A stretch of DNA of 64,000 nt from Alteromonadaceae bacterium XY-R5 (GCA_001660395.1 LXWE01000005.1:124001-188000), one strand, 5' to 3'. Positions 1 to 10,165 are shown, counted from the first letter of the stretch. A program made the numbers and translations. The notes: generated from the sequence alone by a model not told the origin.

Positions 1-76
1 TTCGCATCAGGCCACTGCCATTGGGTTTGTTGACCAAAGGAGCATGGGGATCTTGGGTACGGCTATTGGCGGGCAT
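1..76 (-). CDS. N-terminus of a protein cut by the window edge, possibly diacylglycerol kinase
   Basis: An ATG at 76-74 on the minus strand opens 25 codons that run off the left edge. It has an AGGA ribosome-binding site about nine bases upstream and begins one base after the stop of the PAP2 phosphatase gene, so the two are almost certainly cotranscribed. The peptide ends KPNGSGLMR. Many DgkA proteins begin with a short K-x-G-x-x-R stretch before the first amphipathic helix, and dgkA often neighbours lipid A or undecaprenyl phosphate phosphatase genes. That makes diacylglycerol kinase a reasonable guess, but 25 residues cannot prove it. That an ORF starts here is much surer than its identity. 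Confidence 0.4.
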   Translation of the reverse strand, partial: MPANSRTQDPHAPLVNKPNGSGLMR

Positions 77-77
77 T

Positions 78-827
78 TTATGATTCCTGTAATGCTAAGC
101 GAGCAGTGGGCTGGCGAGCCTTATTTTGGTTGCCACGAGGTAAAAAGAGGTAGCTGGTTATTGCGCAAAGTAACCAACACAAACCTATGGTGGTGAAATC
201 GTGTGACAGATAGTGCGCGCCTCGTAGCTGTTGTGCAACCCCAAACGCACCGCCAATCAGAATGCCGGGTACCAGTAGCCAGTACCGGGAAAATTTGGGC
301 GTGGCCGGTAACATTCTGCTACCTGCAAAATATAAACTTAACAGTGCATAACCACCGGATGCATGCCCTGATGGGAAGCAATTACCCACAGGCAGATTGG
401 CGGCAAACATTGAAAACCAGCCGACATAAGCGCGTGTGCCGCCAAAGGTTTGCGTATCCCATGGGCAGGGCAAGGTGGTGAGATGCTTGAGCATGGCAAT
501 AGCGAGAATACACAGCAAACTGGCGCTTAACATGTAACTACTGAAACGAAGATATGGACGTAGGAGACTGTTTTTGCGCACACCAACTAGCGTCATAATG
601 ATGAGAGTAAGCATTACCCCGCCAACCAGATAACGACCATCATGGTGAAATACACGATCTAAGACCACGTTATCGGTGGCAAAATGCTGATTATCGAATT
701 GGTATATGACGGATGCGATAGCCAGGTCGAGGCCGCTGTATTGGCTAAAAATGGCAAGTGCAAAAAAGCCTAATGCGGTAAAAATGTGGCGTTTATCTGA
801 CTGGGAATAGGCGAGCGATAACGTCAT
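78..827 (-). CDS. PAP2-superfamily membrane phosphatase
   Basis: A 249-residue polytopic inner-membrane protein with the three signature blocks of the PAP2 / lipid phosphate phosphatase family: Lys114 in KHLTTLPCPWD, the PSGH block at 152-155, and RGAHYLSHD at 202-210 with the nucleophilic histidine pair. Five or six hydrophobic segments are visible. Family members remove phosphate from lipids such as undecaprenyl pyrophosphate, phosphatidylglycerophosphate or lipid A on the periplasmic side. The CPWD form of the first block is seen in enzymes near lipid A modification genes; the exact substrate cannot be read from sequence. The next gene downstream starts one base after its stop. The ribosome-binding site is weak (AAGCTG). 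Confidence 0.85.
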   Translation of the reverse strand: MTLSLAYSQSDKRHIFTALGFFALAIFSQYSGLDLAIASVIYQFDNQHFATDNVVLDRVFHHDGRYLVGGVMLTLIIMTLVGVRKNSLLRPYLRFSSYMLSASLLCILAIAMLKHLTTLPCPWDTQTFGGTRAYVGWFSMFAANLPVGNCFPSGHASGGYALLSLYFAGSRMLPATPKFSRYWLLVPGILIGGAFGVAQQLRGAHYLSHDFTTIGLCWLLCAITSYLFLPRGNQNKARQPTARLALQES

Positions 828-984
828 AACAGCTTAAGATCATAATAAGAGTTTGATTAAGCCTGACAGAGAAATCTTAAGGTACTCTGAAACGGGCGCA
901 AAAATTGTGTTTACCTTGGCAAGGTTCGTAGCTGCGCAGATGATGGGCTAGAGTATTTATATTCTCCTGACAAAAGGATATGAC

Positions 985-1833
985 ATGCTAAGGAAAGCTA
1001 TTATCAAACCGCTGCTGTGTGCAACCTTGTTTATGTGGATACTGCTTACTGCGGCTAAGAGTTTGGCAACCGGTGTCCAGCTGGCGCAGACATATCATAA
1101 AGGTGTGGTTGTTAGTCAATACTGGATCAGCGAAAAGCTTGACGGTATTCGAGCCCGATGGGATGGCCATAATCTTGTTACCCGCAATGGGCACCCTATC
1201 TATGCGCCAGATTGGTTTACACAAGATTTTCCGGCGCAGATGATGGATGGTGAATTATGGATTGGACGCCAGCAATTTGAAGCGGTGAGTAGTACGGTTT
1301 TGGATCTGCAACCGGGTGATAGTTGGCATTCGGTTCGCTTTATGGTCTTTGACCTGCCTGAACATGGCGGCAGCTTTAGTCAGCGAGTCGCCGCCATGCG
1401 TGACTTGCAGGAACAGCATGTGTCCGAGTTTCTGGTTATGATTGAACAATTTCGAATCGGTTCAGAGCAGGCATTGATTCAATTGCTTGAACGTTTGGTG
1501 CGAGAAGGGGCGGAAGGCCTGATGTTGCATCATCAGGATGCACAATATTCGGATGGCCGCAGTGATCAGTTGCTGAAACTGAAAACCTACGCAGATGCAG
1601 AAGCCAGAGTCATAGGGCATCTGCCGGGCAAGGGAAAATATCAAAACATGCTTGGTGCATTGCTGGTGGAAACCGACGATGGCCGCCAGTTTAAGCTTGG
1701 ATCTGGCTTCACTGATGAGCAACGTCGCCACCCACCCGCACTTGGTGCGACAGTAACCTACAAATATTATGGGCTGACGAAAAATGGACTACCCAGATTC
1801 GCGAGCTTTTTAAGGCTACGCGAATCAGAATAA
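985..1833 (+). CDS. ligE: Exported ATP-dependent DNA ligase (LigE type)
   Basis: A 282-residue minimal ATP-dependent DNA ligase with a signal peptide. The first 29 residues form a classic leader ending SLATG. Motif I is EKLDG with Lys51 as the nucleophile that becomes adenylated. Arg55 and Arg57 follow, motif III is DGELW (88-92), motif IV is EGLMLH, and motif V is LLKLK near residue 200. A short OB-fold completes it. There is no zinc finger and no helical DNA-binding domain, as in the Lig E group of Haemophilus, Neisseria and Vibrio. The protein should seal nicks using ATP in the periplasm or outside the cell; a role with extracellular or incoming DNA has been proposed for the family. An AAGGA site lies seven bases before the ATG. 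The gene stands alone, convergent with gph. Confidence 0.88.
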   Translation: MLRKAIIKPLLCATLFMWILLTAAKSLATGVQLAQTYHKGVVVSQYWISEKLDGIRARWDGHNLVTRNGHPIYAPDWFTQDFPAQMMDGELWIGRQQFEAVSSTVLDLQPGDSWHSVRFMVFDLPEHGGSFSQRVAAMRDLQEQHVSEFLVMIEQFRIGSEQALIQLLERLVREGAEGLMLHHQDAQYSDGRSDQLLKLKTYADAEARVIGHLPGKGKYQNMLGALLVETDDGRQFKLGSGFTDEQRRHPPALGATVTYKYYGLTKNGLPRFASFLRLRESE

Positions 1834-1837
1834 CGGA

Positions 1838-2563
1838 TCATTGGTTAGCTAACGCAGCTAACTGATCTGTAAAAACCTCATCATCTAATGAGAGTATGTC
1901 GAGCAAATCACTTAATTGATCACCCACAAAATCAGGGCGGGATGCCTGGATTGGTTCCCCGTGGTTATAACCATAGGTCAGGCCAAAGGCATAACAGCAT
2001 GCGCCTTTGGCAGCCTGAATATCATGCTTTGAGTCACCAACCATCAGGACTTGTTCCGGGGATAACTGATGTTTCGCCATCAGCCAGTGCAATGCCATAG
2101 GATCCGGTTTTCTGTGACTGAAAGTATCGCCGCCAATGATATCGATAAAGCATTCGGCGATATCATGTTGCGCCAAAATGGCTGGAATAAATTGGCTGGG
2201 CTTATTGGTCAGCAAAGCCATGCTTATGCCGGCTGTCTGCAATTTACGTAATGTTGTTTTTACCGTTGGATAGAGCTGGCTTTGGCGGTGTTGCGTATCG
2301 GCGTAAAAGGCATCAAAAAGTATGCGTGCCTGCTGGCGCAGCTCAGCAGACAGTGCTGGATCAATGTCGATACCGCCACTAAGCGCACGAGCGAGCAGCA
2401 CATCGGCGCCATTTCCAACAAAATCTCTAATGAGGTTTTGTGGCAGCATTGGATAACCTAACCTGTCCAGAGTTTGATTGGCTGCGCTGGCTAAATCCGG
2501 AACACTGTCGAGCAGGGTGCCGTCTAAATCAAATACCACAAGTTCGATGGAGCGTGTTGTCAT
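1838..2563 (-). CDS. gph: Phosphoglycolate phosphatase
   Basis: A 241-residue HAD-superfamily hydrolase, the usual length for Gph. Motif 1 is FDLDGTLLDS (Asp12 nucleophile, Asp14 acid/base), motif 2 is LLTNKP, motif 3 is the lysine of HRKPDP, and motif 4 is GDSKHD. The helical cap follows motif 1. The enzyme removes phosphate from 2-phosphoglycolate, which arises from repair of 3'-phosphoglycolate DNA ends and from oxygenase side reactions. In Escherichia coli the gene sits in the dam-rpe-gph-trpS cluster; here it is alone, ending four bases from the end of the convergent ligase gene. Other HAD phosphatases of this subgroup cannot be fully excluded, but the motif spacing matches Gph. Confidence 0.85.
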   Translation of the reverse strand: MTTRSIELVVFDLDGTLLDSVPDLASAANQTLDRLGYPMLPQNLIRDFVGNGADVLLARALSGGIDIDPALSAELRQQARILFDAFYADTQHRQSQLYPTVKTTLRKLQTAGISMALLTNKPSQFIPAILAQHDIAECFIDIIGGDTFSHRKPDPMALHWLMAKHQLSPEQVLMVGDSKHDIQAAKGACCYAFGLTYGYNHGEPIQASRPDFVGDQLSDLLDILSLDDEVFTDQLAALANQ

Positions 2564-2796
2564 GCTTACTGTTTATTTTTTGCGCCTGAGCGCCAATATA
2601 AACGTCTCTGCCCGATTCACCAAATCAAAAGCGATGCCTCTTTCAGACAGATTGCCCACTGTTTGCGGCCTTCACCTTCTGCAATATTCAAAGCCGGTAT
2701 ATGATGGTATGCGCGCAACTCTGCGCAGTGGAGCAATAAACGTGAAAGTGACTATTCGCGCTAACGGTGAGCAATAACAGGCGTGAGTAAGTATAA

Positions 2797-3564
2797 GTGG
2801 AACAAGTAGAATTGGTGTTGGTTGGCTTTTTTGCCAACCTAATGTCGGCGATGGCCGGCGGCGGCGCAGGTTTATTACAGCTGCCCGGGATTATTTGGAT
2901 GGGGTTGCCATTGGCAGCAGCCTTAGCGACGCATAAAGTCACCACGGTTGCGTTAGGCCTTGGTGCTGGTGCCCATATTTTTAAACAGCGGGCCCTTAAA
3001 CGTTCCACCAGTTGGTTGCTTATCTGGGTTGGTGTACCCAGCGTGGTCTTTGGCACACAAATCGTCAGTTGGATTCCAGAACAACCCGGTATTGTCATGG
3101 TCGGGCTGCTGAATATTCTGTTGTCGTTATATTCTTTTCTGAATAAGGGGCTAGGGACGGTTTCGAACACCGAAACCAAGATGACGCTATCGCATCAGAT
3201 TATCGGCGTTTTGGTGCTGGCATTTATAGGCGTCTTAAATGGCTCGCTGACCAGTGGCACCGGCTTACTGGTGACCATGTGGCTGGTACGTTGGTATAGA
3301 CTGGATTACCGTTCAGCGACACAACACACTTTAATTTGGGTGGGGTTGTTATGGAATTTTTCAGGTGCACTTGGCTTCAGCGTTACCGGACAAGTGGTAT
3401 GGGGTTGGGTCATGTGGCTGGTGCCTGCTGCGTTTGTTGGATCCTGGTTGGGCGCCTGGTGGGCGAGTCGTATTCAAACCAAATACATCAAGCGAATTTT
3501 TGAGGCCACCGCCTTTTTTGCCGGAGTGCAGTTATTGTTAAAAGCGGCGCAGATGACACACTAA
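2797..3564 (+). CDS. TauE/SafE (TSUP) family permease
   Basis: A 255-residue protein with about eight hydrophobic helices in two similar halves, each opening with a glycine- and alanine-rich segment (AMAGGGAGLLQLPG near residue 20; LNGSLTSGTGLL near 147). This is the layout of the TauE/SafE family of sulfite, sulfoacetate or other small organic anion exporters. Translation starts at a GTG, since no in-frame ATG precedes the first helix. The substrate cannot be inferred because no neighbouring metabolic genes point to one. Confidence 0.82.
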   Translation: MEQVELVLVGFFANLMSAMAGGGAGLLQLPGIIWMGLPLAAALATHKVTTVALGLGAGAHIFKQRALKRSTSWLLIWVGVPSVVFGTQIVSWIPEQPGIVMVGLLNILLSLYSFLNKGLGTVSNTETKMTLSHQIIGVLVLAFIGVLNGSLTSGTGLLVTMWLVRWYRLDYRSATQHTLIWVGLLWNFSGALGFSVTGQVVWGWVMWLVPAAFVGSWLGAWWASRIQTKYIKRIFEATAFFAGVQLLLKAAQMTH

Positions 3565-3615
3565 CTGGCTGATTATTAAACTTTCACTGGCAATAATTTG
3601 TTCTATGGTAAATAG

Positions 3616-3643
3616 TTGTTAGTCAAAAAGTAACCATTATAAT
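3616..3643 (+). promoter_or_regulatory. Sigma70-type promoter of the cytochrome c gene
   Basis: TTGTTA at 3616-3621 and a perfect TATAAT at 3638-3643 are separated by 16 bases and lie 54 bases before the GTG start of the cytochrome gene. Assigned from hexamer match and position only. Confidence 0.5.
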
Positions 3644-3696
3644 AACCCTGAAAGTTGTAATGTTTCTTTTCTGTCTGTCACATGCGGGAGAATACA

Positions 3697-4095
3697 GTGA
3701 ATCTTAAAGCCCTTGCCATAATCGCGTTTGCCAGTGTGATTGCTGGTACTGTTCATGCTCAACAAAGCACCGAAGATGATATTAAAGCGCGTATTGCTCC
3801 GGTTGGACGAGTGCATGTGGCGGGAGCAGAAGAAAAGTCGGCCGCCGCATCGGGACCACGTTCTGGCAGCGATGTGTATGGTGGCGCATGTATCGCCTGT
3901 CATGGTGCAGGTGTATTGAATGCACCCAAGAAGGGAGATGCCGGTGATTGGGGGCCTCGTCTGGAGAAAGGCCTGGATACCCTGCTAAAACACGCCCTTG
4001 AAGGTTTTAATGCGATGCCTGCGAAAGGCACGTGTATGAACTGTTCAGATGAAGAAATCAAAGCAGCTATCGAATTTATGACAGAAGGGCTATAA
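3697..4095 (+). CDS. Cytochrome c5-like periplasmic monohaem protein
   Basis: The GTG at 3697 gives 132 residues and is preferred over the ATG at 3682, because GGGAG lies six bases before the GTG and the product then begins with a clean signal peptide (MNLKALAIIAFASVIAG, cleaved after HA). The haem-binding motif is CIACH at about 65-69. The axial methionine is probably in AMPAKG near 107, and a second cysteine pair (CMNC, about 113-116) follows, the hallmark of cytochrome c5 with its extra disulfide. It should carry electrons in the periplasm between respiratory complexes. It is monocistronic with its own promoter. Confidence 0.87.
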   Translation: MNLKALAIIAFASVIAGTVHAQQSTEDDIKARIAPVGRVHVAGAEEKSAAASGPRSGSDVYGGACIACHGAGVLNAPKKGDAGDWGPRLEKGLDTLLKHALEGFNAMPAKGTCMNCSDEEIKAAIEFMTEGL

Positions 4096-4169
4096 ATTCC
4101 TAAGCCGTTGATTTTATTTCGTAGTTTGGGTGAAAAAAGAATCCGCTAACTGTAGCCTTTTGGCTTCAG

Positions 4170-4198
4170 TTGAGGTATTTTTGTACGAATTTTATAAC
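4170..4198 (+). promoter_or_regulatory. Sigma70-type promoter of the GAF-GGDEF gene
   Basis: TTGAGG at 4170-4175 and TATAAC at 4193-4198 are separated by 17 bases, with the ATG of the GAF-GGDEF gene 29 bases further on. Both hexamers deviate by one or two bases from consensus. No other promoter-like match is visible in this 132-base gap. Confidence 0.45.
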
Positions 4199-4227
4199 AA
4201 TAATAATCAAAGCTGGTTTAAAGCAAC

Positions 4228-6855
4228 ATGGCGTCGGCAAGGTCTAATGGGGGAGCAGATGCAGCAGAACGGACGCTGTTACCTCAATTAGAAGAATTAA
4301 AACAACAACATAGACGTGCTGAACTAATCCAAAAAGCACTTTTAGACATCTCGGAATTAGCCGGTTCCGTGAGCGAGTTGTCGCGCCTGTATCCTGCCTT
4401 ACAAAACATCATTGGCCGATTCATTGATGCCCGTAATTTCTTCGTGGCACTGTATGACGGCGACCGCACCAACGTCGATTTTGTCTATTTTATTGACCAG
4501 GAAGACGGCACTTTTGCCCCGACAATGTCGCCCGAAGAGCTGAATAACAGTTTGACGGGACATGTGATGAACACCGCTCAACCCCTATTTTTGACTCAGG
4601 AAACCTTTGCCGAAGTAACAGGTAAAATCCAGGCAGTTGGTATTGGCTCACATCCGGTAGACTGGATTGGCGTGCCGCTGAATCGTGGTGGCCAGGTTAT
4701 TGGTGCGCTGGTGGTGCAAAGTTATGACGATTCCGTGCGTTACAGCGAGTCAGATGTTGAATTGCTGGTGTTTGTATCTCAGCACATTGTAAATGCCTTC
4801 GATCGGGTGAAAAGTCGTGAGCTGACGGAAACCATGATCCGTGAGCGTACTAAGCAGCTGCGTCACATCAATGACGAATTACAGGAAGAAATTCAGGAAC
4901 GTCAAAAAATAGAATCGCTGCAACAGGCGTTATTCGAAATTTCTGAAGTTGCCGCCACCGTTGGTGGCGATATGCAAACCTTCTACGCCAATATTCACGA
5001 TATCCTTGCACGATTGTTGTCGGCACCAAACTGCTATATTGCTGTGTTGAGTGAAGACAGTGAGCATCTGGAATTTCCGTATTTTTCTGATGAAATCCGC
5101 AATTCGCCGAATCGACGCAAGTTAGGATTGGGCCTGACAGAGCGGGTATTACGTACGGGACGGGCAGAGTTAATCACACCGCAAATTGCTGTTGAATTAC
5201 AGCAGCAGGGTGAACTGGATGCATTTACCAGTGAAGGCATTGTTAAAGATGACAATAGCTGGCTGGGTTCACCGTTATTTGTTGAGGGTGAAATCGCCGG
5301 TGTGATTGCAGTGCAAACGTATAACAGAGGTGCGTCATATAGTTTCAAGGACTTGGAACTATTGAGATTCGTATCTCACCATATTGCAGTGGCTATCGAG
5401 CGTAAACGTGCCGCGGAGGCAATTCAGCGCTACAACCAGCAACTGGCTGAAAAGGTAAAAGAACGTACAGACGAATTGAATCAGGCCAACCTGCATTTGA
5501 AGAAGCAGATTGAAGAACGTAAAGAGATTGAGCGAAAGCTTATCCATGATGCTAATCACGACTCTCTGACCGGTTTGGCCAATCGCGCTATGTTCAATAA
5601 CCGTTTAGAACTGGCGATTGCTAACAAGAAACGTTATCCCAAGCATAACTTTGCCGTGCTCTTTGTGGATCTAGACCGTTTTAAACTGATCAACGATACC
5701 CTTGGTCACCATGCCGGCGACTGCTTTTTGATCGAAGTGGCCAATCGTATTGGCAAATGTATTCGCGCCTATGATTTGCTGGCTCGTCTGGGTGGCGATG
5801 AGTTTGTGATTTTGTTGGATAGTTTTGATAATCCTGAAGACGTAGAAGAAGTGGCTAACCGCGTTATTTCAGCCATAGCCAACCCGTTTGAGCTGGAAGG
5901 CAGCGAGATGTATTCCGGTGCCAGTGTGGGAATTGCCTTTATCGAAAGTGGCTATCAGTCTTCGGATGAAATTCTGCGTGATGCAGATGCCGCGATGTAC
6001 CAGGCGAAAACCATGGGTCGTGGACGTTATGTGATTTTTGATAAGAGCATGCGCCAGAAGTTACTGGAAGAGTTGGCGCTGGAAAATGAATTCCGCCGCA
6101 ATCTGAAATCTGGTGAATTTGAATGCTTCTGTCAGCCAGTGCTCGCGTTAGATGATGAGCGTCCGCTCTATTACGAGTACTACATTCGCTGGGAACATCC
6201 CAAGCTTGGCAAGATCAAGCGTGAACAATTCAGGCAGGTGGCTGAACACAGTGGTTTATCCATTGATATGGATCATTTCATGCTGCGCAATGCCTGCGAA
6301 ATTCTAGCCAACTGGTCTGAAGCAGACGGGGATTACCCTTACCGCAAAGTGGCTGTGAATATGTCAATTAACCATCTGCTGCAAACCAAGCTGGTGGAGC
6401 AATTAATTGGCTTTGTGCAGGAAGCGAATGTCGATCCCAGCCGTTTGGTACTGGAATTTGACGAGCATGATTTAAACCGTAAGTCACAGTTTGTGCTGCC
6501 GGCAATTAAAAAGTTGAAGCGCGCCGGCATTAGTCTGGTACTGGACAACTTTGGTAGTGGGCTGGCCTCACTCAGCTATTTGTATTCCTATCCGTTTGAT
6601 TTTGTGAAGGTAGATCACCGCTTTGTAAAATCGATCCCACGTAGCCAGCGAAATCTGAAGCTGGTGCAATCAATTTTGATGATTTCTGAGCACTTGAAAT
6701 TTAAGCTGATTGCCGATGGTGTTGATACTCAAGAGCAGTTGCAGGCATTAAAAGATATCGGCTGCCATTATGGGCAGGGAAAATATCTGATCAAAGCTGC
6801 AGCTGTCGACACAGAAGAAAGCCTTTTACTGCAGTTTAGTCCTGCTGCTGGTTAA
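4228..6855 (+). CDS. GAF-GAF-GGDEF-EAL protein: probable diguanylate cyclase with degenerate EAL domain
   Basis: An 875-residue soluble protein. Two GAF sensor domains (about 30-195 and 230-392) are each flanked by coiled coils. A GGDEF domain follows (about 440-605) and then an EAL-like domain (about 615-870). The cyclase motif is intact (LGGDEF, 521-526), and an RxxD product-inhibition site lies five residues upstream (Arg513-Asp516). The EAL domain looks dead: the signature is EYY instead of EAL (650-652), the metal-binding DDFGTG is DNFGSG (773-778), and the AEGVET block reads ADGVDT. The prediction is that it makes cyclic di-GMP in response to a GAF ligand, and that the C-terminal domain is a binding or regulatory module. 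No membrane segment is seen. Its stop overlaps that of the convergent rep gene by four bases. Confidence 0.9.
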   Translation: MASARSNGGADAAERTLLPQLEELKQQHRRAELIQKALLDISELAGSVSELSRLYPALQNIIGRFIDARNFFVALYDGDRTNVDFVYFIDQEDGTFAPTMSPEELNNSLTGHVMNTAQPLFLTQETFAEVTGKIQAVGIGSHPVDWIGVPLNRGGQVIGALVVQSYDDSVRYSESDVELLVFVSQHIVNAFDRVKSRELTETMIRERTKQLRHINDELQEEIQERQKIESLQQALFEISEVAATVGGDMQTFYANIHDILARLLSAPNCYIAVLSEDSEHLEFPYFSDEIRNSPNRRKLGLGLTERVLRTGRAELITPQIAVELQQQGELDAFTSEGIVKDDNSWLGSPLFVEGEIAGVIAVQTYNRGASYSFKDLELLRFVSHHIAVAIERKRAAEAIQRYNQQLAEKVKERTDELNQANLHLKKQIEERKEIERKLIHDANHDSLTGLANRAMFNNRLELAIANKKRYPKHNFAVLFVDLDRFKLINDTLGHHAGDCFLIEVANRIGKCIRAYDLLARLGGDEFVILLDSFDNPEDVEEVANRVISAIANPFELEGSEMYSGASVGIAFIESGYQSSDEILRDADAAMYQAKTMGRGRYVIFDKSMRQKLLEELALENEFRRNLKSGEFECFCQPVLALDDERPLYYEYYIRWEHPKLGKIKREQFRQVAEHSGLSIDMDHFMLRNACEILANWSEADGDYPYRKVAVNMSINHLLQTKLVEQLIGFVQEANVDPSRLVLEFDEHDLNRKSQFVLPAIKKLKRAGISLVLDNFGSGLASLSYLYSYPFDFVKVDHRFVKSIPRSQRNLKLVQSILMISEHLKFKLIADGVDTQEQLQALKDIGCHYGQGKYLIKAAAVDTEESLLLQFSPAAG

Positions 6856-8867
6856 TCTTTATTGAGTAAATTTCTTAGGTTAGCAATGCCTACTTCGCCT
6901 TTCTTCTGGCGCTGTTCGGCCGACTGAGGCTGTTTCTTTTGTTCCCAAATCACATCATCCTGAGGGAGTTCAAATAGAAAGCGGCTTGGCTCAGGATTAA
7001 TAACTTCCCCAAATTGACGACGTTCTTTGGCCAAAGTGAAAAACAATTCACGTTGGGCGCGGGTAATGCCCACGTAACCTAGGCGGCGTTCTTCATCAAC
7101 GTTATCTTCATCAATGCTGGATTGATGGGGTAACAGGCCCTCTTCCATGCCCACCATAAACACATAAGGAAACTCGAGGCCCTTAGAAGCATGCAGTGTC
7201 ATTAACTGTACCTGATCGCTGTCATCTTCCTGCTCGCCACGTTCTAACATATCGCGAAGAATTAAGCGATTTACAGATTCTGTGAGGGTCATGGGAGGAT
7301 TCAGTTCATCGCCAGTCAGCATATCTGATACCCATTTAAACAGGGTGCTGATGTTAGCCATGGCCATTTCTGCCGCTTTGGGGCTGGTACTGGATTCGTA
7401 TAACCACTCTTCGTAACCCATGGTTTTGATCATGTCGCGTACGGCATCCACGGGCTCGCTGCGTTCGGTGCGATCGGCCAGTTCAACGACCCAGCGACCG
7501 AACTGTTCAATGGCCTGATGACCTTTACCCGACAGGACACTCGAAAGGGCCGAATGGGTCGCGGCTTCAAACAGGCTGCCGTTGATTTCATTGGCAAAAT
7601 TACCCAGTTTTTCTAAGGTTGCGCGACCAATACCTCGTGGAGGTAAGTTAATAATTCGTAGCAGCGCGTTATCGTCGTCCTGGTTTACCAGCAGACGCAG
7701 GTAGGCCATGATGTCTTTCACTTCGGCTCGGCCGAAGAATGACATGCCACCATTAATCTTGTAGGGGATGCGGTTGGCCATCAGCACCTTTTCGAACAGG
7801 CGTGACTGGTGGTTTCCGCGATATAAGATTGCATAGTCTTTAAACTGAGTACCGTTCATAAATTTATGGGCAATCAGTTCTGCCACCACGCGCTCTGCTT
7901 CATGTTCTTCATTTTTGGCCTGGATCACCCGCAAAGGCTCACCATAGCCCAGTTCTGAAAACAGCTTTTTATCGAAAACGTGCGGGTTGTTGGCAATCAG
8001 GATGTTAGCACAATGCAGGATTCGTCCGGACGAGCGGTAATTCTGCTCCAGTTTAATCACTTTCAGGGCCGGGAAATCTTTCTGCAGCAACAATAAGTTT
8101 TGTGGACGGGCACCGCGCCAGGAATAGATAGACTGGTCGTCGTCACCAACCACAGTAAAGCGCGCGCGTTCACCTACCAGTAAGCGCACCAATTCATATT
8201 GACTGGTGTTGGTATCCTGATATTCGTCAACCAGTAAGTAGCGAATTTTACTCTGCCACTTGGTGCGTACCTGCTCATTGTTTTTCAGCAGTAGGGTGGG
8301 CATCAGGATAAGATCATCAAAATCTAATGCGTTATAGGCACGCATGTGGTTTTGATAACGTTGGTAGAACACTGCCATTTCCTGGTCGGCAGCAGGCAGC
8401 GATACTTTCTGTAATTGTTCAGGCAGAATCAGATCGTTTTTCCAGGCAGAAATACGATTCTGAACCAAGACTATCTGTTCTTTATCCCCATCCAGTTCGT
8501 TTTCCGTCAGATCTTTGAGCAGGGCGAAGGTATCTTTGTCGTCAAATAGTGAGAAGCCAGCTTTAATTCCAAGCTCTTTCACCTGGGATTTTATAATATT
8601 CAGGCCAAGTGTATGGAACGTCGATACTTTTAATCCTCTGGACTCAGCGCGCCCCAGGGTTTGCGATACGCGCTCCTTCATTTCCCGGGCAGCTTTATTG
8701 GTAAAGGTTACCGCTGCAATATGGCGTGCAGGCATCTGACATTGCTGCACCAGATAAGCAATTTTATTGGTGATTACGCGGGTTTTACCGCTGCCTGCGC
8801 CAGCGAGCACGAGACAGGGACCCGAAACGTAAGTAACAGCTTGTTGTTGACCTGGATTAAGCTTCAT
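6852..8867 (-). CDS. rep: ATP-dependent DNA helicase Rep
   Basis: An SF1A helicase of 671 residues when started at the ATG at 8867, matching the usual Rep length (673 in Escherichia coli). The upstream extension to 8939 has no family counterpart and overlaps ubiK. The protein opens [11 protein letters not shown], followed by Walker A GAGSGKT, motif Ia TFTNKAA, motif II DEYQDTN, motif [16 protein letters not shown], motif IV QNYRS, motif [10 protein letters not shown] and motif VI VGITRAQ. Rep is a 3'-5' translocase that removes proteins ahead of replication forks and supports restart. It is divergent from ubiK with about 100 bases between starts, and no SOS box is visible there. Confidence 0.95.
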   Translation of the reverse strand: MKLNPGQQQAVTYVSGPCLVLAGAGSGKTRVITNKIAYLVQQCQMPARHIAAVTFTNKAAREMKERVSQTLGRAESRGLKVSTFHTLGLNIIKSQVKELGIKAGFSLFDDKDTFALLKDLTENELDGDKEQIVLVQNRISAWKNDLILPEQLQKVSLPAADQEMAVFYQRYQNHMRAYNALDFDDLILMPTLLLKNNEQVRTKWQSKIRYLLVDEYQDTNTSQYELVRLLVGERARFTVVGDDDQSIYSWRGARPQNLLLLQKDFPALKVIKLEQNYRSSGRILHCANILIANNPHVFDKKLFSELGYGEPLRVIQAKNEEHEAERVVAELIAHKFMNGTQFKDYAILYRGNHQSRLFEKVLMANRIPYKINGGMSFFGRAEVKDIMAYLRLLVNQDDDNALLRIINLPPRGIGRATLEKLGNFANEINGSLFEAATHSALSSVLSGKGHQAIEQFGRWVVELADRTERSEPVDAVRDMIKTMGYEEWLYESSTSPKAAEMAMANISTLFKWVSDMLTGDELNPPMTLTESVNRLILRDMLERGEQEDDSDQVQLMTLHASKGLEFPYVFMVGMEEGLLPHQSSIDEDNVDEERRLGYVGITRAQRELFFTLAKERRQFGEVINPEPSRFLFELPQDDVIWEQKKQPQSAEQRQKKGEVGIANLRNLLNKD

Positions 8868-8968
8868 GGGATACACTTTTGTGAATGGGCGGTGATTGTA
8901 TGCAATAATGGCATCCAGATAAACCGTCACCCGTGACAATAACTCACTTACCTGTTGAAGCTGAAATC

Positions 8969-9241
8969 ATGATTGATCCGAAAAAATTGGAAGAGATTGC
9001 CAAAAACATTTCCGATGCGATTCCACCGGGCGTGAAATCTATGGCAGAAGGGGCGGAAGCCAAGGTCAAACAAGTCTTACAAAGTCAGTTGGCCAAGCTG
9101 GACTTTGTTAGCCGTGAAGAGTTTGATATTCAAAGTCAGGTGCTGATTCGCACGCGTGAAAAATTGCTGGCTCTTGAAGCGAGAATCGCCGAACTTGAGA
9201 GCAAGCAGCTAGCGGCTCCGGCAGATAAAGACGTCGAATAA
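8969..9241 (+). CDS. ubiK: Ubiquinone biosynthesis accessory factor UbiK
   Basis: A 90-residue protein beginning MIDPKKLEEIA, the conserved start of UbiK (formerly YqiC; BMFP domain). An earlier in-frame ATG at 8933 would add 12 residues without family support. It has an amphipathic N-terminal region followed by a long coiled coil (about 45-80, ending LEARIAELES) that trimerises. UbiK forms a complex with UbiJ and assists late, aerobic steps of ubiquinone synthesis on lipids. Two other ubiquinone genes, ubiC and ubiA, follow on the opposite strand, so a Q-biosynthesis grouping is visible. Confidence 0.9.
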   Translation: MIDPKKLEEIAKNISDAIPPGVKSMAEGAEAKVKQVLQSQLAKLDFVSREEFDIQSQVLIRTREKLLALEARIAELESKQLAAPADKDVE

Positions 9242-9264
9242 CCTCTTCGGCTAACACTGCAAGG

Positions 9265-9283
9265 TGGGGCTAAAGCCCCATTT
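9265..9283. terminator. Hairpin between convergent ubiK and ubiA
   Basis: TGGGGCT (9265-9271) pairs with AGCCCCA (9274-9280) and is followed by TTT on the plus strand. It lies between the ends of ubiK and ubiA and could serve ubiK. The T-tract is short. Confidence 0.5.
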
Positions 9284-9291
9284 AGCATGCT

Positions 9292-10152
9292 CTATTTCAA
9301 CGCGAAATCTAACGCGTAACCTGCCCAAATCACCATGCCGACATAATGATTGCTGATGAAGCTGCGAAAGCAGGCATCACGATCGTTGTGACGGATGTTC
9401 CACTGGTGTTGGATAAATAATATTCCAGCAATAGCAAGCGCGATATAGCTGTAGAAAAGCCCGCCAATTACCTGATTGAGCGCGACTAATAACAAGAGTG
9501 TTGTCACTTGAAGTATGCCGATAATCAGTTTGTCGAATCGTCCAAACAGAATCGCGGTAGACTTAATCCCAATTTTTACGTCGTCATCTCTGTCTACCAT
9601 GGCGTACTGAGTGTCGTATGCCACTGTCCATAACAGGTTTGCCAGGTAGATAATCCAACTCCACCAGGGTAACTCGCCAGTTACCGCGGTAAAGGCCATT
9701 GGGATCCCCCAGCTAAAGGCCATTCCCAATACAAACTGTGGTAAGTGGGTAAAGCGCTTCATAAAGGGATAGATGAATGCCAGGGCTGCACCGGCGAAAG
9801 ACAGCAAAATAGTTTGGGTAGTAAGCGTTAATACCAAGGCAAAGGCGAGCAGACAAATAGCGATAAATAACCAAACCGCCTCTTTTGGGGTTACTCGACC
9901 CGTTGCCATTGGGCGTTGTGCAGTGCGTTTTACGGCGCCATCTACCTTGCGGTCAGCAAAATCATTGATGACGCAACCAGCGGCGCGCATTAACACTGTG
10001 CCGAGCAAGAAAACAATAAGTGTCCATAACGGCGGAATACCTTCGGCGGCAATCCAGAGGGCCCAAAGTGTGGGCCAAAGTAACAAATAGATACCGATGG
10101 GTTTGTCCATTCTGGCCAGTTGCCAAAAGGCAAGGAGCTTATCCTGTTTCAT
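9292..10152 (-). CDS. ubiA: 4-hydroxybenzoate octaprenyltransferase
   Basis: A 286-residue integral membrane prenyltransferase from the ATG at 10152, the family length; the upstream extension to 10236 would overlap ubiC and is not conserved. The two aspartate-rich motifs that bind Mg-prenyl diphosphate are present: NDFADRKVD near residues 70-80 and [12 protein letters not shown] near 190-200. The opening [20 protein letters not shown] is typical of UbiA. It joins a polyprenyl chain to 4-hydroxybenzoate, the first membrane step of ubiquinone synthesis. It is cotranscribed with ubiC, 13 bases upstream, which makes its aromatic substrate. Confidence 0.95.
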   Translation of the reverse strand: MKQDKLLAFWQLARMDKPIGIYLLLWPTLWALWIAAEGIPPLWTLIVFLLGTVLMRAAGCVINDFADRKVDGAVKRTAQRPMATGRVTPKEAVWLFIAICLLAFALVLTLTTQTILLSFAGAALAFIYPFMKRFTHLPQFVLGMAFSWGIPMAFTAVTGELPWWSWIIYLANLLWTVAYDTQYAMVDRDDDVKIGIKSTAILFGRFDKLIIGILQVTTLLLLVALNQVIGGLFYSYIALAIAGILFIQHQWNIRHNDRDACFRSFISNHYVGMVIWAGYALDFALK

Positions 10153-10165
10153 GCCATACCTTTGT

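Noticed and set aside
2478-2777. Plus-strand open frame of 99 codons covering the gph start region
   Set aside because: It is largely antisense to gph, has no ribosome-binding site and its composition looks like reverse-strand translation. It is treated as a shadow.
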